Positions 21,993 through 31,245 are shown, numbered from the stretch's first letter. The stretch is DNA of 36,012 nt from Eubacteriales bacterium (GCA_028693055.1 JAQUWD010000041.1:1-36012), one strand, 5' to 3'. Numbers and translations: made by a program. The notes: generated by a model not told the origin, from the sequence alone.

Positions 21993-23312
21993 ATGAATCG
22001 CATTGATCAACGCGCAGCCCTTGAAACCCGTCCCTGCCAGATTCAAACCGATTTTGTGGAGACCGCCGCCGGTAGCTGCCTGATTTCCACGGGAAAAACC
22101 AGAGTGATTTGCACTGCAAGCGTGGAGGAAAACGTTCCGCCCTTTCTGCGGGGGCAGGGACGCGGCTGGGTGACCGCCGAGTATGCGATGCTGCCCGCCT
22201 CCACCGGCAGCCGCAAGGCGCGGGATGGGATTAAAAAGGATGGACGCAGTGTGGAGATCCAACGGCTGATTGGGCGCTCCTTGCGTCAGGCTGTGGATAT
22301 GACGCTGCTGGGGGAACGCACCATCACCTTGGACTGCGACGTGCTGACCGCTGATGGCGGCACCCGTACCGCCAGTATTACCGGGGCTTATGTAGCGTTG
22401 GTGATGGCGGTGGACAAGCTGATGAAGAATGGGCTTTTGGAGCGCAACCCCATTGTGGCGCAGGTAGCGGCGGTCAGCGCGGGAGTCGTGGAGGATACGC
22501 CCCTACTGGATTTGTGCTACGTGGAGGATTCCCACGCCCAGACCGATATGAACTTTGTGATGAATCATCAGGGCGAGTTTATCGAATTGCAGGGCACTGG
22601 AGAAGGCCGAGCCTTTACCAATCGGGAATTAAAGGCGCTGCTGAATGCAGGCCGGGCGGGCGTGCGCTCCTTGATGAAGGCGCAGCGGGAAGCGCTGCGT
22701 GGGCATGGAGAGCTTTTGCTGCCGCTGCCGACGCTGGCAGTGGCCAGCGGCAACGCCCATAAGCTCAAGGAGCTCAATGAGATTTTCGGGGGAGTCTGCC
22801 GTTTGATTTCCATGAAGGACGCAGGCTTTGAAGGCGACATCGAGGAAAACGGGGCCACCTTTGAGGAAAATGCCGCCATCAAGGCGGAAGCAGTTATGAA
22901 GGAAACGGGCTTGCCTACATTGGCTGACGACAGCGGCCTGTCCGTAGACGCTTTAAACGGCGCGCCCGGCGTATACAGCGCTCGCTATGCGGGAGACCAT
23001 GGCAACGACGGAGCCAATAACGAGCTGCTGCTGCGCAATATGGAGCGGGAAGAGAACCGAACCAGCCGCTTTGTTTGCGCCATGGCTTTGGCATTGCCCG
23101 GCGAGAAAACCAGCGTAGTGCGTGGGGAATGCCTGGGACAGCTTCTACGTCAGCGTCGAGGCGACAGCGGCTTTGGCTATGATCCTCTGTTCCTATATGA
23201 AACGGGAAAAACCTTCGCGGAAATGACGGAGAAGGAGAAAAATGCCGTCAGTCATCGAGCCAACGCAGCGAAGGAGATGCTGATTCGCCTTCGCGAGGTT
23301 TTCGGTGCATGA
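21993..23312 (+). CDS. rph-rdgB: Fused RNase PH and XTP/dITP pyrophosphatase
   Basis: One 439-residue protein carries two housekeeping enzymes. Residues 1-240 are RNase PH, a phosphorolytic exonuclease for tRNA 3' maturation: [35 protein letters not shown] and the catalytic-site segment [12 protein letters not shown]. Residues about 245-438 are the RdgB/HAM1 pyrophosphatase, which removes dITP and [14 protein letters not shown] at the start, [20 protein letters not shown] and the SHRANA end. In most Firmicutes these are separate neighbouring genes; fused forms are known. AAAGGAG precedes the ATG. Its end overlaps the YfcE gene by four bases. Confidence 0.95.
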   Translation: MNRIDQRAALETRPCQIQTDFVETAAGSCLISTGKTRVICTASVEENVPPFLRGQGRGWVTAEYAMLPASTGSRKARDGIKKDGRSVEIQRLIGRSLRQAVDMTLLGERTITLDCDVLTADGGTRTASITGAYVALVMAVDKLMKNGLLERNPIVAQVAAVSAGVVEDTPLLDLCYVEDSHAQTDMNFVMNHQGEFIELQGTGEGRAFTNRELKALLNAGRAGVRSLMKAQREALRGHGELLLPLPTLAVASGNAHKLKELNEIFGGVCRLISMKDAGFEGDIEENGATFEENAAIKAEAVMKETGLPTLADDSGLSVDALNGAPGVYSARYAGDHGNDGANNELLLRNMEREENRTSRFVCAMALALPGEKTSVVRGECLGQLLRQRRGDSGFGYDPLFLYETGKTFAEMTEKEKNAVSHRANAAKEMLIRLREVFGA

Positions 23313-23809
23313 AGCGGGTGATTGCGGTATCAGATTCCCATGGTATGACGGGGGAGCTGCGCAGCGCGGTTTTGGCGGCATACCAACGGGGACAAGTGGA
23401 CGCGGCGGTTTTCTTGGGCGACGGTTATGGAGACTGGAAAACCGTCTCGACGGAGCTCAAGGCCCTGCACCCGGAGACCAAGCTTCATGCCGTGCGGGGC
23501 AATAACGATTGGGGCGACGATGCGCCCATGGCTCAGTTGTTTAAGATGGACGGCGTTACCTTTTACGCCTGTCATGGGCATCAGCATCACGTGAAGTATG
23601 GCTTGGACCGCCTGATGTACGCAGCCAGAGAGGCGGAGGCGCAGGTAGCCCTTTTTGGGCATACCCATCAAAGCTGCTTGACGGCGGAGTATGGCTGCTG
23701 GTTTATCAATCCTGGCTCGGTAAGCGGCTTTGAAGCGCCCCTGTATGCGGAGATCATCATTGAGGAGGATGGAACTGTCCGTCCTCGCATCGTGCGAAAG
23801 GTTTCATGA
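23309..23809 (+). CDS. yfcE: YfcE/MJ0936-type metallophosphoesterase
   Basis: 166 residues with the calcineurin-like metal site: SDSHG at 8-12, FLGDG, GNND, CHGHQH and GHTH. The small size and motif set match the YfcE/MJ0936 phosphodiesterases, which act on phosphodiesters in vitro with Mn2+; the physiological substrate is not settled. It overlaps the RNase PH-RdgB stop as ATGA and is translationally coupled. The rph-rdgB-yfcE order is common in Firmicutes. Confidence 0.93.
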   Translation: MKRVIAVSDSHGMTGELRSAVLAAYQRGQVDAAVFLGDGYGDWKTVSTELKALHPETKLHAVRGNNDWGDDAPMAQLFKMDGVTFYACHGHQHHVKYGLDRLMYAAREAEAQVALFGHTHQSCLTAEYGCWFINPGSVSGFEAPLYAEIIIEEDGTVRPRIVRKVS

Positions 23810-23846
23810 AGAGGGAAATCTCCTCGAAAAAATTTCATTTTCCCCA

Positions 23847-23875
23847 TTGACAAGGCTTCATGACCGTGCTATCCT
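23847..23875 (+). promoter_or_regulatory. Strong promoter for the iron-sulfur gene unit
   Basis: Perfect TTGACA (23847-23852), 17-base spacer, TATCCT (23870-23875). The operator-like inverted repeat begins five bases after the -10 box, so a bound repressor would cover the start site. Confidence 0.75.
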
Positions 23876-23880
23876 TTCCT

Positions 23881-23911
23881 CGGAAACCCGATTGAATTTG
23901 TCGGGTATCCG
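23881..23911. promoter_or_regulatory. IscR type-1-like operator upstream of the Rrf2 gene
   Basis: CGGAAACCCGA (23881-23891) and TCGGGTATCCG (23901-23911) form an inverted repeat of 11-base arms with one mismatch and a 9-base spacer. Read over 23884-23908, it matches the Escherichia coli IscR type-1 consensus, as I recall it (ATASYYGACT ... AGTCRRSTAT), at about 22 of 25 positions. It sits between promoter and start of an Rrf2/IscR gene, so autoregulation by the encoded protein is the simple reading. A hairpin in the leader RNA is an alternative. Confidence 0.65.
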
Positions 23912-23923
23912 AAAGGAGCGGAC

Positions 23924-24352
23924 ATGAAGCTTTCTACACGAGGAAAATACGGGCTGTACGCCATGTATTATCTCGCTAAGCATCAAGGGGAGGGCCCCCA
24001 GACTTTGCAGAGCATTTCCACAATGGGCGTTCCGAAGCAATATTTGGAGCAGCTTTTGGGAAACCTTCGCCGTACGGGGCTGGTAAGCACAGTACGAGGG
24101 GCGCAGGGCGGCTATCAAATGGCGAAGCCGGCCGATCAAATAACGCTGCTGGACATTGTAGACGCGATGGAAGGTCCCATTGAGCTAAGCGAATGCACCT
24201 CTCAGGAGCATGTCTGCGACCGCTCCTGCAACTGCCCGGTACGCTGGGTATGGCAGCAGGTAACGGACTCTATTAACGGAGAGCTTCAAAAGATTAAGCT
24301 TTCCGATATGCTTCAAAAACAACCATGCGAGAGCGAGGAAGAAAAGCCATGA
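23924..24352 (+). CDS. iscR: Rrf2-family iron-sulfur regulator (IscR-like)
   Basis: 142 residues: the Rrf2 winged helix ([18 protein letters not shown], then [11 protein letters not shown] and [13 protein letters not shown]), followed by cysteines 91, 98, 102 and 104 that can hold an iron-sulfur cluster as in IscR. The arrangement differs from the enterobacterial Cys92-98-104 set by an extra Cys. The gene overlaps the cysteine desulfurase start as ATGA and lies behind an IscR-type operator, so it most likely represses this unit when clusters are sufficient. A CymR-like cysteine sensor is less likely because CymR lacks this Cys cluster. Confidence 0.9.
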   Translation: MKLSTRGKYGLYAMYYLAKHQGEGPQTLQSISTMGVPKQYLEQLLGNLRRTGLVSTVRGAQGGYQMAKPADQITLLDIVDAMEGPIELSECTSQEHVCDRSCNCPVRWVWQQVTDSINGELQKIKLSDMLQKQPCESEEEKP

Positions 24353-25521
24353 ACAAGATCATTTATATGGATAACGCGGCAACCACCGCTACCCGTCCCG
24401 AGGTGCTGGAAAAGATGCTGCCTTACTTTACGGAGCATTACGGAAACCCCAGCTCCATCCACAGCGTAGGCCGGGACGCGCGCAAGGCTGTGGAAAAGGC
24501 TCGCCGTCAGGTGGCGGAGGCTATCGGTGCGGAGCCGCGGGAAATCTACTTTACAGCCGGCGGCAGCGAGAGCGACAACTGGGCTATCCGCTGCGCCAGC
24601 GCCGCTCTTGAAAAGAAGGGCAAGCACATCATTACCACCGCCATCGAGCACCACGCGGTGCTGCATACCTGTGCCGCCCTCGAAAAGAAGGGCTACCGGG
24701 TTACCTATCTGCCGGTGGACGGCGACGGGCGGGTAGATCCCGAGGACGTGCGTAAAGCGATTTGCGACGATACGGTATTGATCACCGTGATGGCAGCCAA
24801 TAACGAAATCGGAACCTTGGAGCCCATTAAGGAAATCGGACAGATTGCTAAGGAAACGGGCGTGCTGTTCCACACCGACGCCGTGCAGGCGGTAGGAGCG
24901 ATTCCTATCGATGTGAACGATTGGAACGTGGACATGCTCAGCATGTCCGGTCACAAATTTCACGGTCCCAAGGGGATCGGCGTGCTTTACATCCGCAAGG
25001 GCGTAAAGATCGGCAACCTGATCTACGGCGGAGCGCAGGAACGCGGCTTGCGGGCTGGCACCGAGAATCTGCCTGCCATCGTGGGCATTGGCGAAGCCAT
25101 TGAGATCGCCGTGAAGGAGCTGCCGGAGTATACCGCCAAAATGACGAGCCTGCGGGATCAGTTGATTGACGGCATTTTGGCCGAGATTCCCGAATGCCGT
25201 CTAAACGGTCACCGTACGCTTCGGCTTCCCGCCAACTGCAACGTGTCCATCCGTTATATTGAGGGCGAATCGTTGCTGATGCGGCTGGATTTGGCAGGAA
25301 TCGAAGGCTCCAGCGGCTCGGCTTGCACCAGCGGCAGCTTGGATCCCAGCCATGTGCTTTTAGCCATCGGCTTGCCCCACGAAATCGCTCACGGTAGCCT
25401 GCGGCTTTCGCTGGGCACGGAAAATACCCAGCAGGATGTGGAAAAGGTGCTCAAGGAGCTGCCCGGAATCGTAAAGAACCTGCGCTCCATGAGCCCGTTG
25501 ACCCCAGAAAATTTAAAGTAA
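24349..25521 (+). CDS. iscS: Cysteine desulfurase (NifS/IscS family)
   Basis: 390 residues. It opens with YMDNAATT and has the PLP lysine in [10 protein letters not shown] (Lys203) and the sulfur-carrying Cys326 in GSACTSGS, the mobile loop of the NifS/IscS group. The enzyme takes sulfur from cysteine as a persulfide for cluster assembly and tRNA thiolation. I use the ATG at 24349, which overlaps the regulator stop; an in-frame ATG eight codons earlier precedes the family N-terminus. The scaffold gene follows 26 bases later. Confidence 0.95.
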   Translation: MNKIIYMDNAATTATRPEVLEKMLPYFTEHYGNPSSIHSVGRDARKAVEKARRQVAEAIGAEPREIYFTAGGSESDNWAIRCASAALEKKGKHIITTAIEHHAVLHTCAALEKKGYRVTYLPVDGDGRVDPEDVRKAICDDTVLITVMAANNEIGTLEPIKEIGQIAKETGVLFHTDAVQAVGAIPIDVNDWNVDMLSMSGHKFHGPKGIGVLYIRKGVKIGNLIYGGAQERGLRAGTENLPAIVGIGEAIEIAVKELPEYTAKMTSLRDQLIDGILAEIPECRLNGHRTLRLPANCNVSIRYIEGESLLMRLDLAGIEGSSGSACTSGSLDPSHVLLAIGLPHEIAHGSLRLSLGTENTQQDVEKVLKELPGIVKNLRSMSPLTPENLK

Positions 25522-25547
25522 GAATACGATATCAGGAGGAAGAGAAC

Positions 25548-25919
25548 ATGTATAGCGAAAAAGTAATGGATCATTTTGAACATCCCCGCAACGTCGGTGA
25601 AATCAACGATGCGTCCGGCTCCGGCACTGTGGGCAACGCCAAATGTGGAGATATTATGAAGATGGATATCAAGGTGGAGGACAACATCATCACCGATGTG
25701 AAGTTCAAGACCTTCGGCTGCTGCGCGGCAGTAGCTACCAGCTCCATGGCTACGGAAATGGTGAAGGGAAAGAGCGTGGACGAGGCGCTTGAGCTGACCA
25801 ACAAGGCTGTGGCTGAGGCGCTAGACGGGCTGCCTCCCGTCAAAATGCACTGCTCTCTTTTGGCCGAGCAGGCCATCCACGCCGCTGTGGATGATTATAA
25901 AAAGAAGCAGGGAAAATAA
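25548..25919 (+). CDS. iscU: IscU/NifU-type iron-sulfur scaffold
   Basis: 123 residues: Cys33 in NAKCGD, Cys58-Cys59 in FGCCAAV and Cys102 in MHCSLLAEQA, which are the cluster ligands of IscU. It accepts sulfur from the adjacent desulfurase and assembles [2Fe-2S] or [4Fe-4S] clusters. It lacks the C-terminal thioredoxin-like Nfu domain of classical NifU. AGGAGG precedes the ATG. No HscA/HscB or ferredoxin genes follow, so this is the minimal clostridial set. Confidence 0.95.
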   Translation: MYSEKVMDHFEHPRNVGEINDASGSGTVGNAKCGDIMKMDIKVEDNIITDVKFKTFGCCAAVATSSMATEMVKGKSVDEALELTNKAVAEALDGLPPVKMHCSLLAEQAIHAAVDDYKKKQGK

Positions 25920-25942
25920 GCAACATTTGAAAGGAATCATTT

Positions 25943-27724
25943 ATGCCTGAAATTCACGGTAACGTTGAGGGCATTCGCAAAACGGTTCTGGACGAGCTTT
26001 TAACCCTTTATGACGTTCAACTGGAACCAGACGTTTTCATGCCGCAGGACTTGCTTGCAAGTCTCTGCGGCTATTCTGCGTCTATGAACCGCGAAATTGC
26101 CCTGTATATCACCCGATACGGAGAAATCGCCGATGTGTTTATCGGCAAGGCGGACAGCATCGAGCTGCCGGATTTGCGCCTGCGCCGCAGTGAAAAGCGG
26201 CTTTCCATGATCCGCTGCGTGCATACCCATCCATGCGCTACCGGGGAGCTAAGCGATGTGGATGTAAGCGCGCTTTTGAGCATGCGCTTTGACGCGATGT
26301 GCGCCGTGGGCGTGCATCAGGACGGCCACCCTACCAGCGCCCAATGCGCTTTTTTGAATTTGCAAAGCGAAAAGCAGTATGATTTGACGGAGCTGATCAA
26401 CGCCCGTAAGCTTCCTCAAAGGGAGTGGATAGAACGGATTGAGGAAGCGGACGCGGCTTACCTACCTGCCGACGCGCCGATGAAGAGCGAGCAGGAGCGG
26501 GCGGTGCTGGTGGGCATCGAAAGCGAAAAATCGCTGGACGAGCTGGAGGAGCTGGCGAAAACTGCGGGCGCGGAGACGGTCTTGCGAGTGCTGCAAAAAC
26601 GGCAAACGCCAGATACGGCCTTCTGCATCGGCAGGGGCAAGGCGGAGGAGCTTTCCTTGCGTTGTCAGGCGGTTCAAGCGGATTTGGTCATCTTTGACGA
26701 GGTGCTCAGCGGAGCCATGCAAAAAAATCTGGAAGAGGTTTTGCGCGTCAAGGTCATTGATCGTACAGCGCTGATTTTGGATATTTTCGCTGCCCGCGCG
26801 TCTACCCGGGAGGGTAAGCTCCAGGTGGAAATGGCGCAGCTTCAGTATCGCAGTCAGCGCTTGCTGGGCCAAGGCTTGGTGCTAAGCCGATTGGCTGGCG
26901 GTATCGGAACAAGAGGCCCCGGCGAAAGCAAGCTGGAGGTAAACCGTCGGCGCATTCGGGAACGGCTTACGGAGCTGAACCGGGAACTGGAACAGCTGGA
27001 TAAACAGCGCGGCTTGCGCAGGCAGAGCCGAGAAAAGGGCGGCGTACCCTTGGTAGCGCTGGTGGGCTATACCAACGCGGGTAAATCGACGCTCTTTAAT
27101 AAGCTGACCGGGGCAAACGTCTATGTGCAAAATCAGCTTTTTGCCACGCTGGACAGCGTCAGCCGTCCGGTTACACTGCCGCACGGCGGCAAGGCGCTAC
27201 TGGTGGATACCGTGGGCTTTATCCGCAAGCTGCCTCACGAGGTGGTTAAAGCCTTCCGCGCCACCTTGGAGGAAGCGAAGCTAGCGGATTTGCTATTGAT
27301 TGTATCGGACAGCGCGGACCCAGAGCTGGCTGCGCGCCGCCAAACCGTGGAGGAGGTGCTGGACAGCCTTGGGGCTACGGAAGCGCCGCGCATCGACGTT
27401 CTGAATAAATGCGACCTATCCGCAACAAGCGACGATCTTCTACCCGGCGCAGTTCGCATTAGCGCCGTCACAGGGGATGGGCTGAATGGGCTGCTAAGCC
27501 GCATCGAGGAGCAATTGGACGAGGGTAGCGAGGAAGTCAAGCTTTTGATTCCCTTCGAGCGTTACGCGCTGCTCAACCGTCTGCGCGGTTTGGGCACGGT
27601 TCTTTGTCAGGAGCACGTGGATAACGGCGTGATGATTCGCTGGCGTGCGGAAATGCAGAATGTAAATTTTGCAATAAAAGAAGGAGCCATTTTACTGGAA
27701 GAAGAAATAAAAGAGTTGCTATAA
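25943..27724 (+). CDS. hflX: HflX GTPase with N-terminal JAMM-like domain
   Basis: 593 residues. The C-terminal half is HflX: LRQ-like coiled coil, GGIGTRGPGESKLE, then a GTPase domain with GYTNAGKST (Lys381), DTVGFIRKLPH and NKCD. HflX splits stalled or hibernating 70S ribosomes. The N-terminus (about 1-140) holds His94-Thr-His96-Pro, then Ser104 and Asp107, the HxHPx6Sx2D signature of JAMM/MPN metal sites. This extension is common in clostridial HflX, I believe, but its activity is undescribed to my knowledge. The gene follows iscU by 23 bases. RqcH, another ribosome rescue factor, is elsewhere in the window. Confidence 0.92.
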   Translation: MPEIHGNVEGIRKTVLDELLTLYDVQLEPDVFMPQDLLASLCGYSASMNREIALYITRYGEIADVFIGKADSIELPDLRLRRSEKRLSMIRCVHTHPCATGELSDVDVSALLSMRFDAMCAVGVHQDGHPTSAQCAFLNLQSEKQYDLTELINARKLPQREWIERIEEADAAYLPADAPMKSEQERAVLVGIESEKSLDELEELAKTAGAETVLRVLQKRQTPDTAFCIGRGKAEELSLRCQAVQADLVIFDEVLSGAMQKNLEEVLRVKVIDRTALILDIFAARASTREGKLQVEMAQLQYRSQRLLGQGLVLSRLAGGIGTRGPGESKLEVNRRRIRERLTELNRELEQLDKQRGLRRQSREKGGVPLVALVGYTNAGKSTLFNKLTGANVYVQNQLFATLDSVSRPVTLPHGGKALLVDTVGFIRKLPHEVVKAFRATLEEAKLADLLLIVSDSADPELAARRQTVEEVLDSLGATEAPRIDVLNKCDLSATSDDLLPGAVRISAVTGDGLNGLLSRIEEQLDEGSEEVKLLIPFERYALLNRLRGLGTVLCQEHVDNGVMIRWRAEMQNVNFAIKEGAILLEEEIKELL

Positions 27725-27744
27725 TATTACACGAATGATACAAT
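27716..27744 (+). promoter_or_regulatory. Promoter for the first VanY-type gene
   Basis: TTGCTA (27716-27721), 17-base spacer, TACAAT (27739-27744). The -35 box overlaps the end of hflX. Confidence 0.5.
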
Positions 27745-27765
27745 AAGACGAAGGGTTGTGGAAGC

Positions 27766-28458
27766 ATGCTGTTTGGGAAGGTTTTGTCGATCGTTGTCGC
27801 TGCAGCCGGGTTGCTGGATGGCAGTATGGATGCTGCTATGCCAGATAAAAACATTGACGGAACCATGTTTTTAGTCAATCGACAGCACACCGTCGCGGAA
27901 CAGTATATCCCGGATGGACTGCGAAAAACAGAGGTATACGGCATGTCTCAAAGCATGCGGGAAGACGCTGCCACGGCTCTGGAAGCGTTTTTTGAAGCTG
28001 CAAAAACGGAAGGCGGCGTCAGCCTGTCCACCGTATCGGGCTACCGTAGCTATTCCAAGCAATCTACGATTTACGCACGTAAAAAATCCACGACCGGCAG
28101 CACGGAGGCTGCGGACAAGTTGGTAGCCAAACCCGGCACCAGCGAGCATCAGTTGGGTTTGGCCATGGATATCGCCCGGAAGGGAAGCTCCAGCCTGACC
28201 GCAAAGTTTGGCGAAACGGAAGAAGGCAAATGGGTATATTCCAATTGCCATCGCTACGGCTTTATAGTGCGCTATATGCAGGGCTTTGAGGAGATCACCG
28301 GCTATAGCTATGAGCCTTGGCATATCCGCTACGTGGGCGTGGAGCAGGCTACGGCGATTTACGAATCCGGCGTTCCGATGGAAACCTATATGTCCGGGCT
28401 AAAATTGGATACCTACGATTATTTGGTACATCAAGCTACAAATGAGGTGCTCCCATGA
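27766..28458 (+). CDS. VanY-type zinc D,D-carboxypeptidase (M15B)
   Basis: 230 residues with SGYRSYSKQ, GTSEHQLGLAMDI (His128, Asp135) and EPWHIRYVG (Glu183, His186), the zinc ligands and catalytic Glu of the VanY/DacY family. It should remove the terminal D-Ala from peptidoglycan stem peptides outside the membrane. A hydrophobic N-terminus (VLSIVVAAAGLL) may act as an uncleaved signal. Its end overlaps the next VanY gene by four bases. The ribosome binding site is weak. VanY alone does not imply vancomycin resistance: no vanHAX genes are present. Confidence 0.92.
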   Translation: MLFGKVLSIVVAAAGLLDGSMDAAMPDKNIDGTMFLVNRQHTVAEQYIPDGLRKTEVYGMSQSMREDAATALEAFFEAAKTEGGVSLSTVSGYRSYSKQSTIYARKKSTTGSTEAADKLVAKPGTSEHQLGLAMDIARKGSSSLTAKFGETEEGKWVYSNCHRYGFIVRYMQGFEEITGYSYEPWHIRYVGVEQATAIYESGVPMETYMSGLKLDTYDYLVHQATNEVLP

Positions 28459-29498
28459 AAAAGACGGTATGCTTCCTGATGGCTCTGGTTTTATGCATGG
28501 CTTCGTTGTGCTTTCCTGCAATCGGGGAAGAGGCGACGACGAATACGAACGAAGAACAATCGTCCGTCCAAGATCAGCAAGAAGAGGGGCCGTCTGCTCA
28601 AGAAACACAACAGGAAGCACCCCTAGAGGGAGAAGTGGCAGAGCACGAGCAAACTGTGTCCACCACTGGCGCAGAACCGCCCGTTCGTTGGGCGTATGGT
28701 ATTTCCCTGACAGCGCTGCAATCCCCTTATATTGCTTTGGTGAACGCAGATCATCCGCTGGAAAAGGGAGACGTGCCCGATCCGTTAGTAAAGATGACGA
28801 CGGTGAAACGCGCGACCTCCGCGACGATCAACTTGCAAGAGGTAGCAGCGCAGGCTATCGAGGAAATGTTTAACGCGGCGCTCTTGGTCAAGGAATATAC
28901 GTATACCAAGCTCAATAAGAGCGGCACCGAAGTAGAGGAAACCGCAACCTTTTCCGACGGTATGATTTTGTATTTAAAGAGCGGCTACCGCAGCTACGGT
29001 ACCCAATCCACCACCTACTCCAACTACCTTGCGCGCAATAATAACGTAGATGATGGTTATGTAGCCAAACCCGGCGCCAGCGAGCACCAAACCGGGCTTT
29101 GCGCAGATATTCTCAACAGCGATTATGCCGGTCGCGATCGCATGACGCAGGATTTCAAGTATACCCCTGAGGCCCAATGGATGAAGGAAAACTGCGCCGA
29201 GTTCGGATTCATTTTGCGCTTTCCCGAGGATAAAGAAGAAGAAACCGGTATCAAATTTGAGCCTTGGCACTTCCGTTATGTGGGCAAGGAAATTGCCGGA
29301 TATATCCAGTCCACGGGGATGTCCTTTGAGGCGTTTACCGAGGAATGGCAGCAGGCGCTGGCAAGCTTTGAAGAGCGCGGCGGGGATATTCAGGTGCAGC
29401 TCGATTATGAGGACAGCTCGATTAACGCGCCGCCCACCAGCTACATTCTTGAGCAGCTTGGCTCCGACGGGGACGCCGAGATATCGCTGGTGTTCTGA
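28455..29498 (+). CDS. Second VanY-type D,D-carboxypeptidase with signal peptide and acidic linker
   Basis: 347 residues: a signal peptide (MKKTVCFLMALVLCMASLCF), then an acidic Gln/Glu-rich low-complexity linker of about 45 residues, then the VanY domain with SGYRSYGTQ, GASEHQTGLCADI (His211, Asp218) and EPWHFRYVG (Glu269, His272). All zinc-site residues are present, so it is predicted active in the cell envelope. It overlaps the first VanY gene (ATGA) and is presumably coupled to it. The linker would hold the catalytic domain away from the membrane or allow it to reach through the cell wall. Confidence 0.92.
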   Translation: MKKTVCFLMALVLCMASLCFPAIGEEATTNTNEEQSSVQDQQEEGPSAQETQQEAPLEGEVAEHEQTVSTTGAEPPVRWAYGISLTALQSPYIALVNADHPLEKGDVPDPLVKMTTVKRATSATINLQEVAAQAIEEMFNAALLVKEYTYTKLNKSGTEVEETATFSDGMILYLKSGYRSYGTQSTTYSNYLARNNNVDDGYVAKPGASEHQTGLCADILNSDYAGRDRMTQDFKYTPEAQWMKENCAEFGFILRFPEDKEEETGIKFEPWHFRYVGKEIAGYIQSTGMSFEAFTEEWQQALASFEERGGDIQVQLDYEDSSINAPPTSYILEQLGSDGDAEISLVF

Positions 29499-29501
29499 CC
29501 C

Positions 29502-29530
29502 TTTACAGGCAGCGCTGAAAAAGGTACAAT
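29502..29530 (+). promoter_or_regulatory. Promoter for parA
   Basis: TTTACA (29502-29507), 17-base spacer, TACAAT (29525-29530). It lies just after the second VanY gene. Confidence 0.55.
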
Positions 29531-29566
29531 GGAGAAGGAACTCGATCAATACTTGAGGGCGGTAAT

Positions 29567-30325
29567 ATGGGGAAAACAATAGCGATCACCAACCAAAAGG
29601 GCGGCGTAGGGAAAACCACCACAGCGATCAATCTAACGGCTTGTCTAGCCGAAGCGGGCAAGCGTGTGCTTCTGGTCGATCTGGATCCCCAAGGCAACAG
29701 CACCAGCGGCTTGGGTCAGCGCGCCGGAAACAACACGGTTTATGAAGCCATGATGGGGAAAGCACCCGTTGAAAGCTGCATAATAAAAACCGGCGTGAAC
29801 GGATTGTTTTTGTTGCCTGCCGATATCCGCCTAGCGGGGGCGGAGCTTGAACTGGTAGAGATGGACCAGCGCGAATTTCGGCTGAAAAGCGTGCTACGCG
29901 GCATTGAAGGGAGTTACGATTTCATTTTTGTGGATTGTCCTCCTTCCTTGGGGCTGTTGACGCTGAACGCTCTCTCGGCTTGCCGGCGAGTACTGATCCC
30001 CATCCAGTGCGAATACTACGCGCTGGAAGGCGTTACCAGTCTTATGAATACCATCAATCGGGTACAGCGAGGCTTGAACCCGGGCTTGGATATCGAGGGT
30101 GTACTGCTGACCATGCTGGACGGGCGAACCAACCTGAGCATACAGGTGGTAGAGTCGGTAAAGAAGCATTTTAAGAGCAAGGTCTTTTCCGTCGCCATTC
30201 CCAGAAACGTGCGTCTGGGCGAGGCTCCCAGCCATGGAGTGCCGATTCATGTCTATGATCCGCGCAGCCAAGGGGCTGAAAGCTACCGTCAGCTGGCCCA
30301 AGAACTAATTGCCCGTAATAAATAG
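29567..30325 (+). CDS. parA: ParA/Soj chromosome partition ATPase
   Basis: 252 residues with the deviant Walker A motif KGGVGKTT (Lys11, Lys16), VDLDPQGNSTSGLG and DCPPSLG, the Soj/ParA signature. It moves or positions the chromosome origin together with ParB and, in Bacillus, regulates DnaA. No N-terminal DNA-binding helix-turn-helix, so it is the chromosomal type. GAGGGCGG lies just upstream of the ATG, and parB starts 23 bases after its stop. Confidence 0.96.
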   Translation: MGKTIAITNQKGGVGKTTTAINLTACLAEAGKRVLLVDLDPQGNSTSGLGQRAGNNTVYEAMMGKAPVESCIIKTGVNGLFLLPADIRLAGAELELVEMDQREFRLKSVLRGIEGSYDFIFVDCPPSLGLLTLNALSACRRVLIPIQCEYYALEGVTSLMNTINRVQRGLNPGLDIEGVLLTMLDGRTNLSIQVVESVKKHFKSKVFSVAIPRNVRLGEAPSHGVPIHVYDPRSQGAESYRQLAQELIARNK

Positions 30326-30348
30326 AGAAAGCATAAGGAGCAGGATTG

Positions 30349-31212
30349 ATGAAACGAGCCGGATTGGGTCGGGGACTGGACGCGCTTTTGCCCCAGGATG
30401 AAGAGCTCTTTCAGACGGTCGTCCGGGACATAGCCATCGACGACATTGATCCCAACACGGATCAGCCTCGCAGGGATTTTGATAAAGATGGGCTGGAACA
30501 GCTGGCGCAGAGCATTCGGGAAGCGGGCGTGCTGTCTCCCATTTTGGTGGTGGAAAACGGGATGCGCTACCGCATTGTTGCGGGAGAACGGCGCTACCGC
30601 GCATCGCGGCTGGCGGGGCTCACTACGGTTCCCTGCATTGTGCGGGAGCTAAGCGAAGCGCAGCAGATGGAGGCCGCGCTCATCGAAAACCTGCAACGAG
30701 AGGATCTCAACCCCGTTGAAGAAGCGATGGCAATACGCGCCCTGATGAAGGAATGCGGTTATACACAGGAGCAGGCCGCGCAGAAGCTGGGCAGAAGCCG
30801 TCCGGCGATCGCCAACAGCCTGCGGCTGCTGAACCTTCCCCAAGCGGTATTGGACATGGTGAAGGCGGACGAGCTTTCCGCCGGACACGCGCGGGTTCTG
30901 GCTGGGCTTTCGTCGGAGGCAAAGCAGATGGAGCTTGCCCGTCAATGCGTATTATATAGTTATTCTGTGCGCAAACTGGAAGAGCTTGCCAAACAAGAGG
31001 GCGAAGCGACGGAGGCCGTTCCCAAGCGCGCCGCCATACCAAGGCCGCTGACGCCCGAGCTTCATACCCTGCAGAATGCCATGAGGGAAGCGCTAGGGCT
31101 GAAAACCACCTTGGCTGGTACGGAAACCAAGGGAAAGATTACGCTTTCCTACAACAGCGCGGAAGAACTGGAACATCTTTATGAGGTGATGGGACGGCTG
31201 TTAACGCCGTAA
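30349..31212 (+). CDS. parB: ParB/Spo0J partition protein
   Basis: 287 residues: GRGLDALL at the N-terminus, QPRRDFD, the CTP-binding motif GERRYRA (79-85), ENLQREDLNPVEEA, the helix-turn-helix (QEQAAQKLGRSRPAIANSL) and a C-terminal dimerisation tail. ParB loads on parS as a CTP-dependent clamp and recruits SMC. ATG at 30349 has AAGGAG at 30335-30340; a TTG codon immediately precedes it. No good parS copy was found in the window. Confidence 0.96.
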   Translation: MKRAGLGRGLDALLPQDEELFQTVVRDIAIDDIDPNTDQPRRDFDKDGLEQLAQSIREAGVLSPILVVENGMRYRIVAGERRYRASRLAGLTTVPCIVRELSEAQQMEAALIENLQREDLNPVEEAMAIRALMKECGYTQEQAAQKLGRSRPAIANSLRLLNLPQAVLDMVKADELSAGHARVLAGLSSEAKQMELARQCVLYSYSVRKLEELAKQEGEATEAVPKRAAIPRPLTPELHTLQNAMREALGLKTTLAGTETKGKITLSYNSAEELEHLYEVMGRLLTP

Positions 31213-31245
31213 CCCGGAGCAGAGCGGCTGAAAGGGTGAGAGAGT

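Noticed and set aside
27766..29498. Vancomycin resistance cluster
   Set aside because: VanY-type genes are common housekeeping D,D-carboxypeptidases; vanH, vanA/B, vanX and vanRS are absent.
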